NCBI GenBank assembly: GCA_016932835.1
Contig: JAFGCD010000088.1
Coordinates: forward strand, 1-64,000
Length of the DNA: 64,000 nt
Origin: Sedimentisphaerales bacterium
Lineage (GTDB): Bacteria > Planctomycetota > Phycisphaerae > Sedimentisphaerales > Anaerobacaceae
Reading direction: 5' to 3'
Part shown: piece by piece, positions 1 through 9,130 of the stretch
Layout: each line of letters opens with the position of its first letter
Numbering within the stretch: position 1 is the stretch's first letter
Translations under genes and position numbers: made by a program
The notes under the pieces: model-generated
Seen by the model: only the letters and a program-made list of their open reading frames with translations
Told to the model about the DNA's origin: nothing
Database searches by the model: none

Positions 1-2
1 AA

Positions 3-3000
3 GTGAGTCTGTCGCAATACTTCAACAGCGCCACACCGGGCGAGTATAACACTTCGGGCATGCTGGACGTTGTCGCCGACACGAAATTCAGCCGAAACCG
101 CGGCTTCTACGATGTGCCGTTCTCAGTCACAATTACGACTGAAACAGACGGGGCGACCATACGTTACACCACGGACGGGAGTATTCCATCGGAGACAAAT
201 GGAAACAACTACGCAGGCCCAATCAGCATCAACACTACCACATGCCTGCGCGCGAGAGCTTTCAAGGCCGGCTGGATGGCCACTAATATCGATACTCAGA
301 CCTATATCTTCCTCGACGACGTTATCACCCAACCCGCCAATCCGCCCGGCTTTCCCACCTCATGGAACGGCACGACGGCTGATTATGAGATGGATCCGGA
401 GGTAGTAAATGATTCGCGTTATCGCGACCTTATGAAGGACTCGCTGATGTCCCTTCCGAGCGTTTCGATAGTGGCGGATGTGGACAGTCTGTTCGGGCCA
501 AGCGGCATTTACAGCAATCCCCTTGGAGAAGGCGTAACGTGGGAGCGGCCTGTGTCGGTCGAGTGGATCAACCCGGACGGAACTACGGCCTTCCAGGTGG
601 ATTGCGGTCTTCGTATCTACGGCGGCGCGTTCCGCAGGATGGACCTCACAAGGAAGAAGACATTCCGTTTCCTGTTCAAGCGAGACTATGGGCCGAGCAA
701 GCTGCGCTATCCGCTTTTCGGCGAGGACGCAACGGACGAATTCGATACTATCATCCTGCGTGCCGGCGCCAACGACGGCTGGAACAACTGGGGAGGCGAG
801 AATACTCAATACATCATCGACGAATTCATGCGGCGCACCCAACTGGCCCTCGGACAGCCTTCGGGCCACGGCACCTTCGTGCACCTTTATGTCAACGGGC
901 TTTACTGGGGGCTTTATAATCCGGTGGAGCGGCCGGAGCAATCGTTCGCGTCCACCTATTTCGGCGGCGACAAGGAGACCTGGGACACGCTGAACGCCGG
1001 GGCGCCGGTCGGCGAGAGCGGTACTGCGACATGGGGCGCGATGATGAGCATTGCCCGCAGCGGCATGACCACCAACGAGGCTTATCAGCGTATCCAGGGC
1101 AACAATCCCGACGGCACGAATAACCCGGCTTACGACGACTTGCTCGACGTTGGCAACTATATCGATTATCTCTTCTCCAATTTCTGGGGAGGCACCGGCG
1201 ACTGGGGCGGACGGAACTGGTACGCTTCCTGCCGAAGACCCCCGAACGCCACGGGTTTCAAGTTTTTCAACTGGGATTCCGAAGGCGCGATAGTCATCTG
1301 GTCGAACTTGACAGCAGACGTGACCGGAGCCGCGGGTACCGTACAAGAGGCTTATTCGTACATCAGACAGAATTCCGAATTCTGTATGCTGTTCGCAGAC
1401 CACGCGCACCGGCACCTGTTCAACGAGGGACCCGGGGCAGTGCAGAATTCCTATAACCGATACAAGGAGCTTTCCGACCTGGTGGAATTGGGCATTATTG
1501 CCGAGTCGGCTCGCTGGGGCGACCAGGCAACCGCCAGCCCTTATACCCAGGCGAACTGGCAGAATATGCGTGACTACATTCTCAACACGTACATGCCGCA
1601 GCGGCCGAATATCATGTTTGGACATCTGAAAGGGGCCGGCTTGTATCCGCAGCTTGATGCACCGGTAATTCACATCAACGAACACTACCAGAACGGCGGG
1701 GAGATTCAGCCGACGGACGAGGTGTCGATGATCCTCTCAGAGGACGTTTACTACATCGAAGAGGAATTGGTTGCAGAAGGCGCGGCGGTTCGCGCTCACG
1801 TGCCCATCGACAACAGGCTCGGCGAGACGTGGACGGCAAGGGGATTCGTTCCGGACACGAACTGGACCAGCGGAACGAGCGGAACCGGCGTCGGGTACGA
1901 AAACGGCGACGGCTACGAGAACTGGATCAATACGGACGTCGGGGCATGGATGATCGACAGGAGCACCTCGGTCTTCGCTCGCATCGAGTTCAACTGGGAC
2001 GGCAGTGAGGAATTCGACAAGCTCGAACTCCAGATGCGATATGACGACGGCTTTATCGCATATATTAACGGCGAGAGAGTCTATAAGAGCGTCAACGTCA
2101 CGAACGAGATTCCCGGCACCGCAACTGCGCAGGGGCATGAGGCTGTCGAGGCTTACGAGAAATTCGATATTAGCGGCCACATAGATGACCTTGAAGTCGG
2201 GACGAATGTCCTGGCTATTCACGGCATCAATATCACGACCGGCAGTTCCGATATGATTATCCTGCCGAGGCTGATCGGCAAGACCATCGACGAAGCCCCG
2301 CTGACACGGCCCGTCCTTTACACTATGGACGGTTCCGACCCGCGACTGCCCGGCGGGGGCGTGAATCCGGCTGCTATAGAGTACGCCAACGAACCCTTTA
2401 CATTGAGCCAGAGCAGCAAAATTCGCACGAGGACTTTCTATAGCGATCAGTGGAGCGCGCTGAATGAAGTGACCTTCGGCGTCGGGCCTGTGGCGGACAG
2501 TCTGCGGATAACCGAAATGATGTTCCATCCGCTCTATACCGGCGATGCGAATGACCCCAACAAGGAATACATAGAATTGCAGAACGTCGGCGGCCAGACT
2601 ATCAACCTGAATATGGTCAGGTTCACCAACGGCGTCGATTTTGAATTCCCAGGCATGACTCTCGCACCGGGCGAGCATCTGCTGGTCGTCAGGGACCTGG
2701 CGGCATTCGAAGCAGAATATCCGGGATTCTCGGGTGTTATAGCCGGACAATACTCAGGCAGCCTGAATAACGGCGGCGAGAGAGTGGAACTCGTCGATGC
2801 CACCGGCCGGTCCATCCTGAACTTCAGGTACGGCGACGACTGGCGCAGCATAGCCGACGGCGGAGGCTTCTCGCTGACTATAATCGACCCGCACCATCCC
2901 GATCCCAATAGCTGGGGCTTGAAAGACTCCTGGCGGGCAAGCGCTTACGCCGGCGGGTCGCCCGGCTCCGACGACAGCGGGATACTGCCCAATCCGGGTG

Positions 3001-3995
3001 ATATCGCCATCAACGAAGTCCTCGCGCACGCCCATGCCGAGGCGCCGGACTGGATTGAGCTGTACAATGCCAGCGGCGATGAGATCAACATCGGCGGGTG
3101 GTACCTCAGCGACAGCCTTGCCGATTTGCGGAAATACAGGATTGCCGATGGGCTTACTATTGGCTCGGGAGAATACTTAATGTTCTACGAAGACGCCAAC
3201 TTCGGCGAATTCAGCGCGGACCCGGGGCGGATTACAGGTTTTGCATTGAACGAAAACGGCGATTCGGTTTACCTGACTTCCGCCGAGGGCTCGACCCTGC
3301 TGGGCTATCGTGAGGCAGAGGATTTCGGCGCTTCGCCGCGAGGGATATCGTTCGGCAGATACTTCAAACGCAGCACGAATAACTACAACTTCGTACTGAT
3401 GGACCACAATACGCCCGCCTCGGCGAATTCGTATCCTAAGGTCGGCCCGGTAGTCATAAGCGAGATTATGTACAATCCTCTGTACGCTGAGCAGGAAAAA
3501 GAATACGTCGAATTGTACAATAGCGGCGACACAGCCGTGACATTGTACGATTCGAACGAGCAAGAACCCTGGCGATTCACCAGTGGAATCGATTACACAT
3601 TCCCGGACTACCCCGGATTGACGATTCCTGCAGGCTGGTATGTCCTGATTGTTAAGGATATTGCAGTTTATCTGGATGAATACGGCCCGCCTCCGTCGAA
3701 TTCGCTGCTGCTCGGACCTTACAACGGGTCACTGAGCAACGGCGGCGAAAAGCTGGACCTTTCCATGCCGGGCGAGAAGGACGAATACGATGTGAGACAT
3801 TACATTCGAATCGAACGTATCAACTACAGCGACGGTTCGCACCATGAGGACGCCCCCGGCGGCATCGACCAATGGCCGATGGAGGCCGACGGCAAAAGCA
3901 AATCGCTGACGCGCGTACTAATGTCCGGCTACGGTAACGATCCCAACAACTGGACGGCGGCCGAGCCGTCGCCGGGTGAACCGGCTGCCGATTAG
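3..3995 (+). CDS. CotH-kinase / lamin-tail surface protein (5' partial)
   Basis: Large secreted multidomain protein of at least 1330 residues. The frame is open to the window edge and the GTG at 3 is only the first in-frame start, so the true N-terminus and signal peptide probably lie upstream. Residues about 20-100 look like a chitobiase C-terminal, Fn3-like module (IRYTTDGSIP), with a second copy near 773 (YTMDGSDP). Residues about 150-500 resemble the CotH kinase-like fold, with NWDSEG near 422 in the place of the CotH acidic metal/active-site motif. A beta-sandwich stretch follows (YDDGFIAYINGE near 677). Three lamin-tail-like domains start near 830, 999 and 1146 (ITEMMFHP, INEVLAHA, ISEIMYNP). 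No sorting signal is evident at the end (GEPAAD). Family knowledge: CotH of spore formers phosphorylates coat proteins; planctomycete relatives are mostly uncharacterised. Domain calls are firm, function is not. Confidence 0.85.
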   Translation: MSLSQYFNSATPGEYNTSGMLDVVADTKFSRNRGFYDVPFSVTITTETDGATIRYTTDGSIPSETNGNNYAGPISINTTTCLRARAFKAGWMATNIDTQTYIFLDDVITQPANPPGFPTSWNGTTADYEMDPEVVNDSRYRDLMKDSLMSLPSVSIVADVDSLFGPSGIYSNPLGEGVTWERPVSVEWINPDGTTAFQVDCGLRIYGGAFRRMDLTRKKTFRFLFKRDYGPSKLRYPLFGEDATDEFDTIILRAGANDGWNNWGGENTQYIIDEFMRRTQLALGQPSGHGTFVHLYVNGLYWGLYNPVERPEQSFASTYFGGDKETWDTLNAGAPVGESGTATWGAMMSIARSGMTTNEAYQRIQGNNPDGTNNPAYDDLLDVGNYIDYLFSNFWGGTGDWGGRNWYASCRRPPNATGFKFFNWDSEGAIVIWSNLTADVTGAAGTVQEAYSYIRQNSEFCMLFADHAHRHLFNEGPGAVQNSYNRYKELSDLVELGIIAESARWGDQATASPYTQANWQNMRDYILNTYMPQRPNIMFGHLKGAGLYPQLDAPVIHINEHYQNGGEIQPTDEVSMILSEDVYYIEEELVAEGAAVRAHVPIDNRLGETWTARGFVPDTNWTSGTSGTGVGYENGDGYENWINTDVGAWMIDRSTSVFARIEFNWDGSEEFDKLELQMRYDDGFIAYINGERVYKSVNVTNEIPGTATAQGHEAVEAYEKFDISGHIDDLEVGTNVLAIHGINITTGSSDMIILPRLIGKTIDEAPLTRPVLYTMDGSDPRLPGGGVNPAAIEYANEPFTLSQSSKIRTRTFYSDQWSALNEVTFGVGPVADSLRITEMMFHPLYTGDANDPNKEYIELQNVGGQTINLNMVRFTNGVDFEFPGMTLAPGEHLLVVRDLAAFEAEYPGFSGVIAGQYSGSLNNGGERVELVDATGRSILNFRYGDDWRSIADGGGFSLTIIDPHHPDPNSWGLKDSWRASAYAGGSPGSDDSGILPNPGDIAINEVLAHAHAEAPDWIELYNASGDEINIGGWYLSDSLADLRKYRIADGLTIGSGEYLMFYEDANFGEFSADPGRITGFALNENGDSVYLTSAEGSTLLGYREAEDFGASPRGISFGRYFKRSTNNYNFVLMDHNTPASANSYPKVGPVVISEIMYNPLYAEQEKEYVELYNSGDTAVTLYDSNEQEPWRFTSGIDYTFPDYPGLTIPAGWYVLIVKDIAVYLDEYGPPPSNSLLLGPYNGSLSNGGEKLDLSMPGEKDEYDVRHYIRIERINYSDGSHHEDAPGGIDQWPMEADGKSKSLTRVLMSGYGNDPNNWTAAEPSPGEPAAD

Positions 3996-4805
3996 ACCAT
4001 CAATCGAAATCGCTCGGCGCACCGGCGGTAAGCATCGCGAGACTCGGATATGTAGTACGAAAAGCCGGATTTGCTGCCCAGGATGCATGAATTAGCATTT
4101 CTCGAGGTCGAAAGGGGACTGTGCGGCGAAATAGCTTATTTATTGCCGTAAATGCAAGCCTTTTCCTTGCCAACACCAAGTGTTTTCCTCTTAAAAATGA
4201 GCATAATACGCATATGCTCCCCTTGCACAAAGCCTATTATAGTCACGGAAGAAGGAGTCGAGCTGCGCTGCTTGCGAGGTAAACACAGGTTCAATAAACA
4301 TAAATGGCGCGTTCCTGCGAGTAGATACTACTGTGGGTGGGGAGTAGTGTCTCTCGCATCGGGCGTCATTGGCGGCTGCATCGGCGGTAGGGCAGGCCTG
4401 ATGCTGCAATGGGGGAGGATGATCGGGCATCGGATATACACAGCAGCATTATTCTGCACACAGCAGTCGTACCCATATCGCTGAGATCCGACCGCGAAAT
4501 GGATATCCTTTCTCAGGACCCGCGATTTAAAGTTGCATGAAAGCCGAAAGATTCGGGAAACCCAAAAAAAATGTGGCATTTTGATTAATGAGCGTATATT
4601 ATGCTGTTCCTGGTTAGAGACGCGTTTTTTCAGGAACAACGTCGGTTTACACACTGCTAACTAAGTTTTCGGTGGATAGTGTGTCCCGTTAGATTTGTGG
4701 CAGGAGGCCCGCGATATGGTGGCATTGGAAGATTACGGTCGCAGCGGACATGCTTTAGCGAACCATACCCTACTCAGAAGCCCAGCGAGAGGTATTGTCA
4801 AATTC

Positions 4806-4836
4806 AAGCGTTCATACAGACAATGTCTGTACGCTT
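4806..4836 (+). repeat. Bulged 12-bp inverted repeat in the leader region
   Basis: The left arm is AAGCGT, then TCAT, then ACAGAC. After the 3-nt loop AAT comes the right arm GTCTGT directly followed by ACGCTT. All 12 arm bases pair, with the TCAT as a one-sided bulge. No T-run follows, so it is not a standard terminator. It could be a leader-RNA structure or a protein-binding dyad controlling the downstream locus. Confidence 0.5.
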
Positions 4837-4976
4837 CGCGGATTCTCTCTGCGATGATTCTGAGTTGATTCGGCACGAGTAAGAAGGCCGGAGGCAACCG
4901 AATTGCGGCCGGGTTTTGCGGATAATATACGGAAATGCCTTTGGTGCGTCCGACGGGGACGGAGTCTGTTCAATCT

Positions 4977-5004
4977 TTGTGTTAAGCTGGACAAATTAGA
5001 TAAT
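4977..5004 (+). promoter_or_regulatory. Weak sigma70-like promoter candidate for the glycan locus
   Basis: TTGTGT (4977-4982) and GATAAT (4999-5004) are separated by 16 bases. The -10 matches TATAAT at five of six positions; the -35 is poor. A start near 5011 would give an mRNA beginning before the ATG at 5055 but after the TTG at 5004, which favours 5055 as the start of the permease gene. Single weak site, low confidence. Confidence 0.25.
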
Positions 5005-5054
5005 TGACCAACGGCTGGATAGTGAATGAAGATTGCCCTCTTGTCAGGGTCTGC

Positions 5055-5816
5055 ATGAATCTCAGACAGAATTTAGAACTCTTATTCGAACTGACCAAGA
5101 AAGAGATAAAGATAAGGTATAAGAACGCCTTTCTTGGAATTCTCTGGTCACTGGCAAACCCATTGGCGTTTGCCCTTGTGTATTATTTCGTATTCAAGCT
5201 GATTATGAGAAGCCGTATAGAGAATTTTTCTCTATTTCTCATAACCGGGTTGTTTCCATGGCAATGGTTTGCAAATTCTTTGATACTTAGCACCTCGATA
5301 TTCATATCCAACAAATCCCTGATCAAGAAGACAATGCTTCCAAAGACGGTGCTGCTGCTTGCATCTATTATGAACGGTGGGGTGCATTTTCTTCTGTCGG
5401 TGCCGGTGGTAGTGCTGTTTCTTCTGCTGGCGGGGAAAAGCCCGTCTTTGATTTGGCTTGTAGGTCTGCCTGCAATGCTTATCCCTCAGTTTTTAATCAT
5501 ACTGGGACTGAGTTGGCTATTCTCTTCGATAAACGTGTTCTTCAGAGATCTGCAACATCTCGTGGGAGTGCTGATTCAGATTGCATTCTGGCTTACGCCA
5601 ATCGTTTATCCGCACACCGGCATACCAAAGAGTTTCAAGATTTTCGTATTTCTGAACCCTATGACGCCGGTGATCATCTCATACAGGCAACTGTTCCTGG
5701 AGGGAAGGTTTGACATACGATATTGGTGTATTTCGTTAATTACGGGGCTGTTGCTGTCAGCCGCGGGATACAGCGTCTATCGCAAATTGAATTGGAAGTT
5801 TGCTGAACTACTATGA
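5055..5816 (+). CDS. wzm: Wzm-like ABC-2 polysaccharide export permease
   Basis: Integral inner-membrane permease of the ABC-2 type that, with the ATPase encoded next, would move a completed lipid-linked glycan across the membrane. About 253 residues, the usual Wzm length. It starts with a short amphipathic segment (LLFELTKKEIKIRYKNAFLGILWS, the typical Wzm opening, here split by the first membrane helix) and has about six hydrophobic segments. WLTPIVYP and NPMTPVI before the last helices are typical of this family. I chose the ATG at 5055; an in-frame TTG at 5004 would add 17 residues with no family similarity. The stop overlaps the start of the ATPase gene by four bases (ATGA), so the two are probably translationally coupled. 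First gene of the long + strand glycan locus. Confidence 0.9.
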   Translation: MNLRQNLELLFELTKKEIKIRYKNAFLGILWSLANPLAFALVYYFVFKLIMRSRIENFSLFLITGLFPWQWFANSLILSTSIFISNKSLIKKTMLPKTVLLLASIMNGGVHFLLSVPVVVLFLLLAGKSPSLIWLVGLPAMLIPQFLIILGLSWLFSSINVFFRDLQHLVGVLIQIAFWLTPIVYPHTGIPKSFKIFVFLNPMTPVIISYRQLFLEGRFDIRYWCISLITGLLLSAAGYSVYRKLNWKFAELL

Positions 5817-6580
5817 CTGAAGCAGTGATTGCCTTCGAGAATGTGTCCAAGTATTATCTGCTCTATCATCAGATAGTGGGTGGAGTAAAAAGCTTTCTCT
5901 TCCATATGCCGAGAGTGCTCAAGGAGATGAGGGACTCGAAACTCTGGGTATTGAAAGACCTTTCCTTTGAGGTTTACAGAGGAGAGGCCTTCGCCATCAT
6001 AGGGCGAAACGGCGTTGGAAAGAGCACGCTTCTTCAACTGATGGCTTCGGTTATAAAGTGCTCGGCGGGCAGGATCACAGTTAAAGGCACCGTAGCGCCC
6101 CTGCTGGGTCTGGGATCGGGATTTCATCCGGATCTTACAGGCAGGGAGAACATAATCATAAACGCGATGATTCTCGGGATGACCAAACGTGAGGTGTTGA
6201 GGAAATTCGATTCGATAGTGGAGTTTTCAGAGCTTGGCGAATTCATCGACCAGCCTTTGAGGATATACTCAAGCGGCATGCTCGCCAGGCTTGGCTTTTC
6301 CGTGGTCACGCATACAGAACCAGACATTTTGCTTGTAGATGAGGTTCTGGCCGTCGGAGATCAGAAGTTTCGCGGCAAGTGCAAGGATAGGATCAGTGAG
6401 TTCAGCAGGAAAGGCGGCACAATCATCATTGTCTCGCATGACATGGGAACCGTAAAGTCAATATGCGATCGTGCCATGTGGATTGAAAATCATCACATAA
6501 GTGAAATCGGAGATGTGGATTCTGCGGTTTCAGGATACATGACTGCATGCCGGAATACCAAGGCAGACAATAACGAGTAA
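5813..6580 (+). CDS. wzt: Wzt-like polysaccharide export ATPase
   Basis: Nucleotide-binding subunit of the glycan ABC exporter. It has a Walker A motif GRNGVGKST, a signature region YSSGMLARLGF, Walker B LLVDEVLAVGD and the switch histidine in IIVSHD, all in order over about 255 residues. FHPDLTGREN is characteristic of the Wzt/TagH branch. It lacks the C-terminal carbohydrate-binding domain present in longer Wzt proteins that read a terminal cap, so this exporter is more likely of the cap-independent or KpsT/TagH-like kind. Overlaps the permease gene by four bases and is followed after 11 bases by the sulfate-activation cassette. Confidence 0.92.
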   Translation: MTEAVIAFENVSKYYLLYHQIVGGVKSFLFHMPRVLKEMRDSKLWVLKDLSFEVYRGEAFAIIGRNGVGKSTLLQLMASVIKCSAGRITVKGTVAPLLGLGSGFHPDLTGRENIIINAMILGMTKREVLRKFDSIVEFSELGEFIDQPLRIYSSGMLARLGFSVVTHTEPDILLVDEVLAVGDQKFRGKCKDRISEFSRKGGTIIIVSHDMGTVKSICDRAMWIENHHISEIGDVDSAVSGYMTACRNTKADNNE

Positions 6581-6591
6581 TCGGATATATC

Positions 6592-7107
6592 ATGGTTATA
6601 TGGTTGATCGGCATTTCGGGTTCGGGCAAAACTACCTTAGGTGTGGAGTTGAAGAAGTGGTTCGACGGATTGAGCAAGGCATCCTGCATAATTGACGGCG
6701 ACCTTGTGAGGGGTTTCTACGACAACGACCTGGGATATTCACGCGAAGAGAGGGTGGCGAATATCAAGAGGATTATGCTGGCGGCATATTTGCTGGACCG
6801 GACCGACGTCGCCGCGATAGTGTGCAATATTTCTCCTTTCGAAGAGTTGAGGAAATTCGCCCGCCAAAAAATCGCCGGCTATAACGAGATATACCTTAAG
6901 AAGAGTCTGGAGAAAAGCAGAGCCGACGACGTCAAGAACATGTACGGCGACAACATCGGCAAGACTGAAATAGTCGGGATAGACCTGGGATTCGACGAGC
7001 CGGCAAAAAGCGACTTGACAATAAATGTGGACGAAGAAACTGTCGAAGAGTCACTCAAGAGGATTACGGCCTTTATCTCGAAGAAGTACGGCCAAGAGCT
7101 TCGATGA
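6592..7107 (+). CDS. cysC: Adenylylsulfate (APS) kinase
   Basis: Cytoplasmic kinase converting adenosine 5'-phosphosulfate plus ATP to PAPS, the donor for sulfotransferases. At 171 residues it is a single-domain CysC. The P-loop GISGSGKTT is near residues 7-15, followed by the APS-kinase motif IDGDLVRG, then NIKRI and ISPFEELRKFA in the positions expected for this family, and IYLKKSLE before the lid region. Its stop overlaps the ATP sulfurylase start by ATGA. Placement right after the exporter, rather than with sulfite reductase genes, suggests sulfation of the exported glycan instead of cysteine synthesis. No sulfotransferase was found in the window, so the acceptor is unknown. A related kinase acting on another nucleotide substrate cannot be excluded. 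Confidence 0.85.
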   Translation: MVIWLIGISGSGKTTLGVELKKWFDGLSKASCIIDGDLVRGFYDNDLGYSREERVANIKRIMLAAYLLDRTDVAAIVCNISPFEELRKFARQKIAGYNEIYLKKSLEKSRADDVKNMYGDNIGKTEIVGIDLGFDEPAKSDLTINVDEETVEESLKRITAFISKKYGQELR

Positions 7108-8180
7108 AACTAACGCACGAGATAAACGACGAGATATTGCAGGACATGATAAACCTGCACACCGGGATGTATTACCCTCTGGACGGGTTCATGACATCAC
7201 TGGATTATCACAACGTCGTCGATAATATGATGCTGAGCGATAAATCGGTTTGGACCATCCCGATAACTCTCGACGTCACTCACGATGTATTTGTCAAGGC
7301 GATGGATGCCGACAAACTGCACCTGACGCACAAATCAAGGCAAGTCGGATTTGTAGAGATAGCCGACTGCTACAAGATTGATGCAGAAAGTGATGTCGTC
7401 AAGGTGTTCAAAACGTGCGATTCGGCGCATCCGGGGGCCAAAAAAGAACTGGAGAGGTTCGAATACAGAGTCGGAGGCAAGGTAATGGTCTCGGATCAGT
7501 CGCTGCTGAAAGGCTCTTTGAGACCCGAACAGACACGCCAAGCATTCGCCGAGAAAGGCTGGAAAACGATTGTCGGTTTTCAGACTCGCAATCCGATTCA
7601 CCGGGCGCACGAACACCTGCAGAGATCGGGATTGGAACTGTGTGACGGGCTGTTCATAAATCCGTTGATGGGATGGAAGAAGACGGGCGATTTCACCGAG
7701 GCCGCTATCGAGGCTTCGTATGAGTGCATGACCAATCAGTTTTATCCGAAGGAGAGGGTGTATCTGGCGGGGCTGTGGACATTTATGCGGTATGCAGGGC
7801 CCAGAGAGGCCGTCTTTCATGCCGTGATCCGGCGGAATCTGGGCTGTACACATTTCATAATCGGCAGGGACCACGCCGGTGTCGGCGACTATTACGGCAA
7901 GTACGAAGCCCACGAACTCGCGAAGAAACTGGCAGCGAAAGACCATCTGGGCATAGAACTGCTGCTCCTGAAGGAGCCCTATTATTGCAGCAGATGCGGG
8001 CAGATAGTCAGCGAAAAGACGTGTCGGCACTCGGGAGCAGACATCGAGCCGGTAAGCGGGACAAGAATCAGGGCAATGCTCAGCGCCGGCAAGCGGCCCG
8101 ACGAGAGGTTTATGAGATCCGAGATCGCCGATGCGATAATTGCGCTGGGCGATGAGATGTTCATCAAGGAATCGAAATGA
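7104..8180 (+). CDS. sat: Sulfate adenylyltransferase (ATP sulfurylase, Sat type)
   Basis: Makes APS and pyrophosphate from ATP and sulfate. The 358-residue length fits the homo-oligomeric Sat family, not the CysDN type. Diagnostic motifs are QTRNPIHRAHE near residue 155 (nucleotide and sulfate binding) and GRDHAGVGDYYGKY near 253. A C-terminal Cys/His cluster (CSRCG then CRHSG) matches the structural zinc site known in several bacterial Sat enzymes. Overlaps cysC upstream and the pyruvate-kinase-like gene downstream by four bases each, so the APS and PAPS steps are tightly coupled. Pyrophosphate removal would need a pyrophosphatase encoded elsewhere. Confidence 0.93.
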   Translation: MKLTHEINDEILQDMINLHTGMYYPLDGFMTSLDYHNVVDNMMLSDKSVWTIPITLDVTHDVFVKAMDADKLHLTHKSRQVGFVEIADCYKIDAESDVVKVFKTCDSAHPGAKKELERFEYRVGGKVMVSDQSLLKGSLRPEQTRQAFAEKGWKTIVGFQTRNPIHRAHEHLQRSGLELCDGLFINPLMGWKKTGDFTEAAIEASYECMTNQFYPKERVYLAGLWTFMRYAGPREAVFHAVIRRNLGCTHFIIGRDHAGVGDYYGKYEAHELAKKLAAKDHLGIELLLLKEPYYCSRCGQIVSEKTCRHSGADIEPVSGTRIRAMLSAGKRPDERFMRSEIADAIIALGDEMFIKESK

Positions 8181-9130
8181 AGAAGGTTATAGTCACGGTG
8201 GGTCCGTCGCTCTTCGGCGACGGCGTGCTGGGAGCAATACACAGTGACGATCACATCTATCGAATCAACGGCGCTCACGGCAGCATCTCGGACATACAAG
8301 GGATCATAGAAGACATCCGCGAGCAGGTTCCCGGAGCGCAGATCCTGCTCGACCTGCCGGGCAATAAAGTGCGAACCGCTGAACTGGATGCGCCTATAGA
8401 GCTTGAGAAGGGCAAGAAGTTCAAGCTCTTGAACAACCAGATCAATTACGCAGACTTCTATAAACACCTCAAGTCCGGCGATGTTGTCCTGGCCGACGAC
8501 AGCACGCTGAAGTTTGTCGTCGAAACGGCAGAGAAGACGGCAATTACATTTCTGTCGAAATCAGAAGGGGTTCTCCGTTCCAATAAGGGCTGTCATGTCA
8601 GAGGTATTCACAAGGACATTCCGTTTCTGTTTGAGAAGGACAGGGAGTTGATAGCCCTGGCTAACAAGAACAGAATCGGCTTTATCGGCCTGTCTTTTGT
8701 GAGATCTGCCGAGGATATCGCACTGGCGCAGGAATTGATCGACGACGATATCGAGATAATTTCAAAAATCGAAACCCGCGCGGCAGTGGATAATCTCAAC
8801 GAGATACTGAACACAGTCGATTACATCCTGATAGACAGAGGAGACCTGTCAACGGACGTGGGGCTGGAGCGGATTCCCCGCTACCAGCGGTTCATCGTGG
8901 AAAGAGCGCACTTTCACAACAAGAGGACTTTTCTGGCAACGCAGTTCCTCAAAAACATGGAAGACAAACCCATCCCGACAATCGCGGAAATAATCGACAT
9001 GTACAACACGTTCAAGATGGGGATATACGGGATACAACTGTCTGAGGAGACCTCTATCGGCAAATATCCGCGCGAGTGTCTGGAAGTAATAAGAAGAGTA
9101 ATGGACGAGATCAACTCGGAGACGCAATGA
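8177..9130 (+). CDS. Short pyruvate-kinase-like protein without the C-terminal domain
   Basis: 317 residues, against about 470 for ordinary pyruvate kinase. The barrel and its inserted B domain are present and the key motifs are kept: IVTVGPS at the start, RINGAHG for RxNxSHG, LPGNKVRT, the substrate/metal stretch ISKIET, the active-site loop DRGDL, ATQFLKNM, and SEETSIGKYP for SGETAxGxYP. It stops after that helix, so the C-terminal domain that carries allosteric sites and part of the tetramer contacts is missing. The same deletion is not a frameshift: the gene ends in a clean ATGA overlap with the next. Located inside the sulfate-activation cassette. It could regenerate ATP from PEP and ADP made by APS kinase, or use PEP in a different reaction. 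Family certain, role open. Confidence 0.8.
   Translation: MKKVIVTVGPSLFGDGVLGAIHSDDHIYRINGAHGSISDIQGIIEDIREQVPGAQILLDLPGNKVRTAELDAPIELEKGKKFKLLNNQINYADFYKHLKSGDVVLADDSTLKFVVETAEKTAITFLSKSEGVLRSNKGCHVRGIHKDIPFLFEKDRELIALANKNRIGFIGLSFVRSAEDIALAQELIDDDIEIISKIETRAAVDNLNEILNTVDYILIDRGDLSTDVGLERIPRYQRFIVERAHFHNKRTFLATQFLKNMEDKPIPTIAEIIDMYNTFKMGIYGIQLSEETSIGKYPRECLEVIRRVMDEINSETQ

Larger units (their letters stand above)
3996..5054. other. About 1 kb without a recognisable gene, upstream of the glycan locus
   Basis: Between the CotH gene stop and the first transporter gene I find no reading frame with recognisable protein features; the open frames here are short, overlap on both strands and match nothing I know. 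The stretch holds a bulged hairpin at 4806-4836 and a weak promoter-like pair at 4977-5004. It is the only gap of this size in front of a 41-kb co-directional locus, so it is the likely place for the main promoter and any leader RNA. No terminator with a clear T-run was found after the CotH gene. Confidence 0.6.

Noticed and set aside
360-1685. Long open frame on the - strand (441 codons) under the CotH gene
   Set aside because: It is antisense to a frame with clear domain structure and has no recognisable motif; a by-product of third-position G/C bias. The same holds for 1737-2750 and 28345-29295.
4383-4390. GGCGGTAG, the core of the ops/JUMPstart element of enterobacterial polysaccharide operons
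   Set aside because: Eight bases only, no flanking JUMPstart sequence, more than 600 bases from the first gene, and RfaH-ops control is not established outside Proteobacteria. Probably chance.
5004-5054. TTG at 5004 as the start of the export permease
   Set aside because: The added 17 residues are unlike Wzm proteins, and a promoter-like -10 overlaps the TTG; ATG 5055 fits family length.
6592-7107. Reading the CysC-like gene as part of an O-methyl phosphoramidate pathway as in Campylobacter
   Set aside because: The neighbours are true ATP sulfurylase and CysQ, and the amidotransferase and PEP-synthase-like genes of that pathway are absent.
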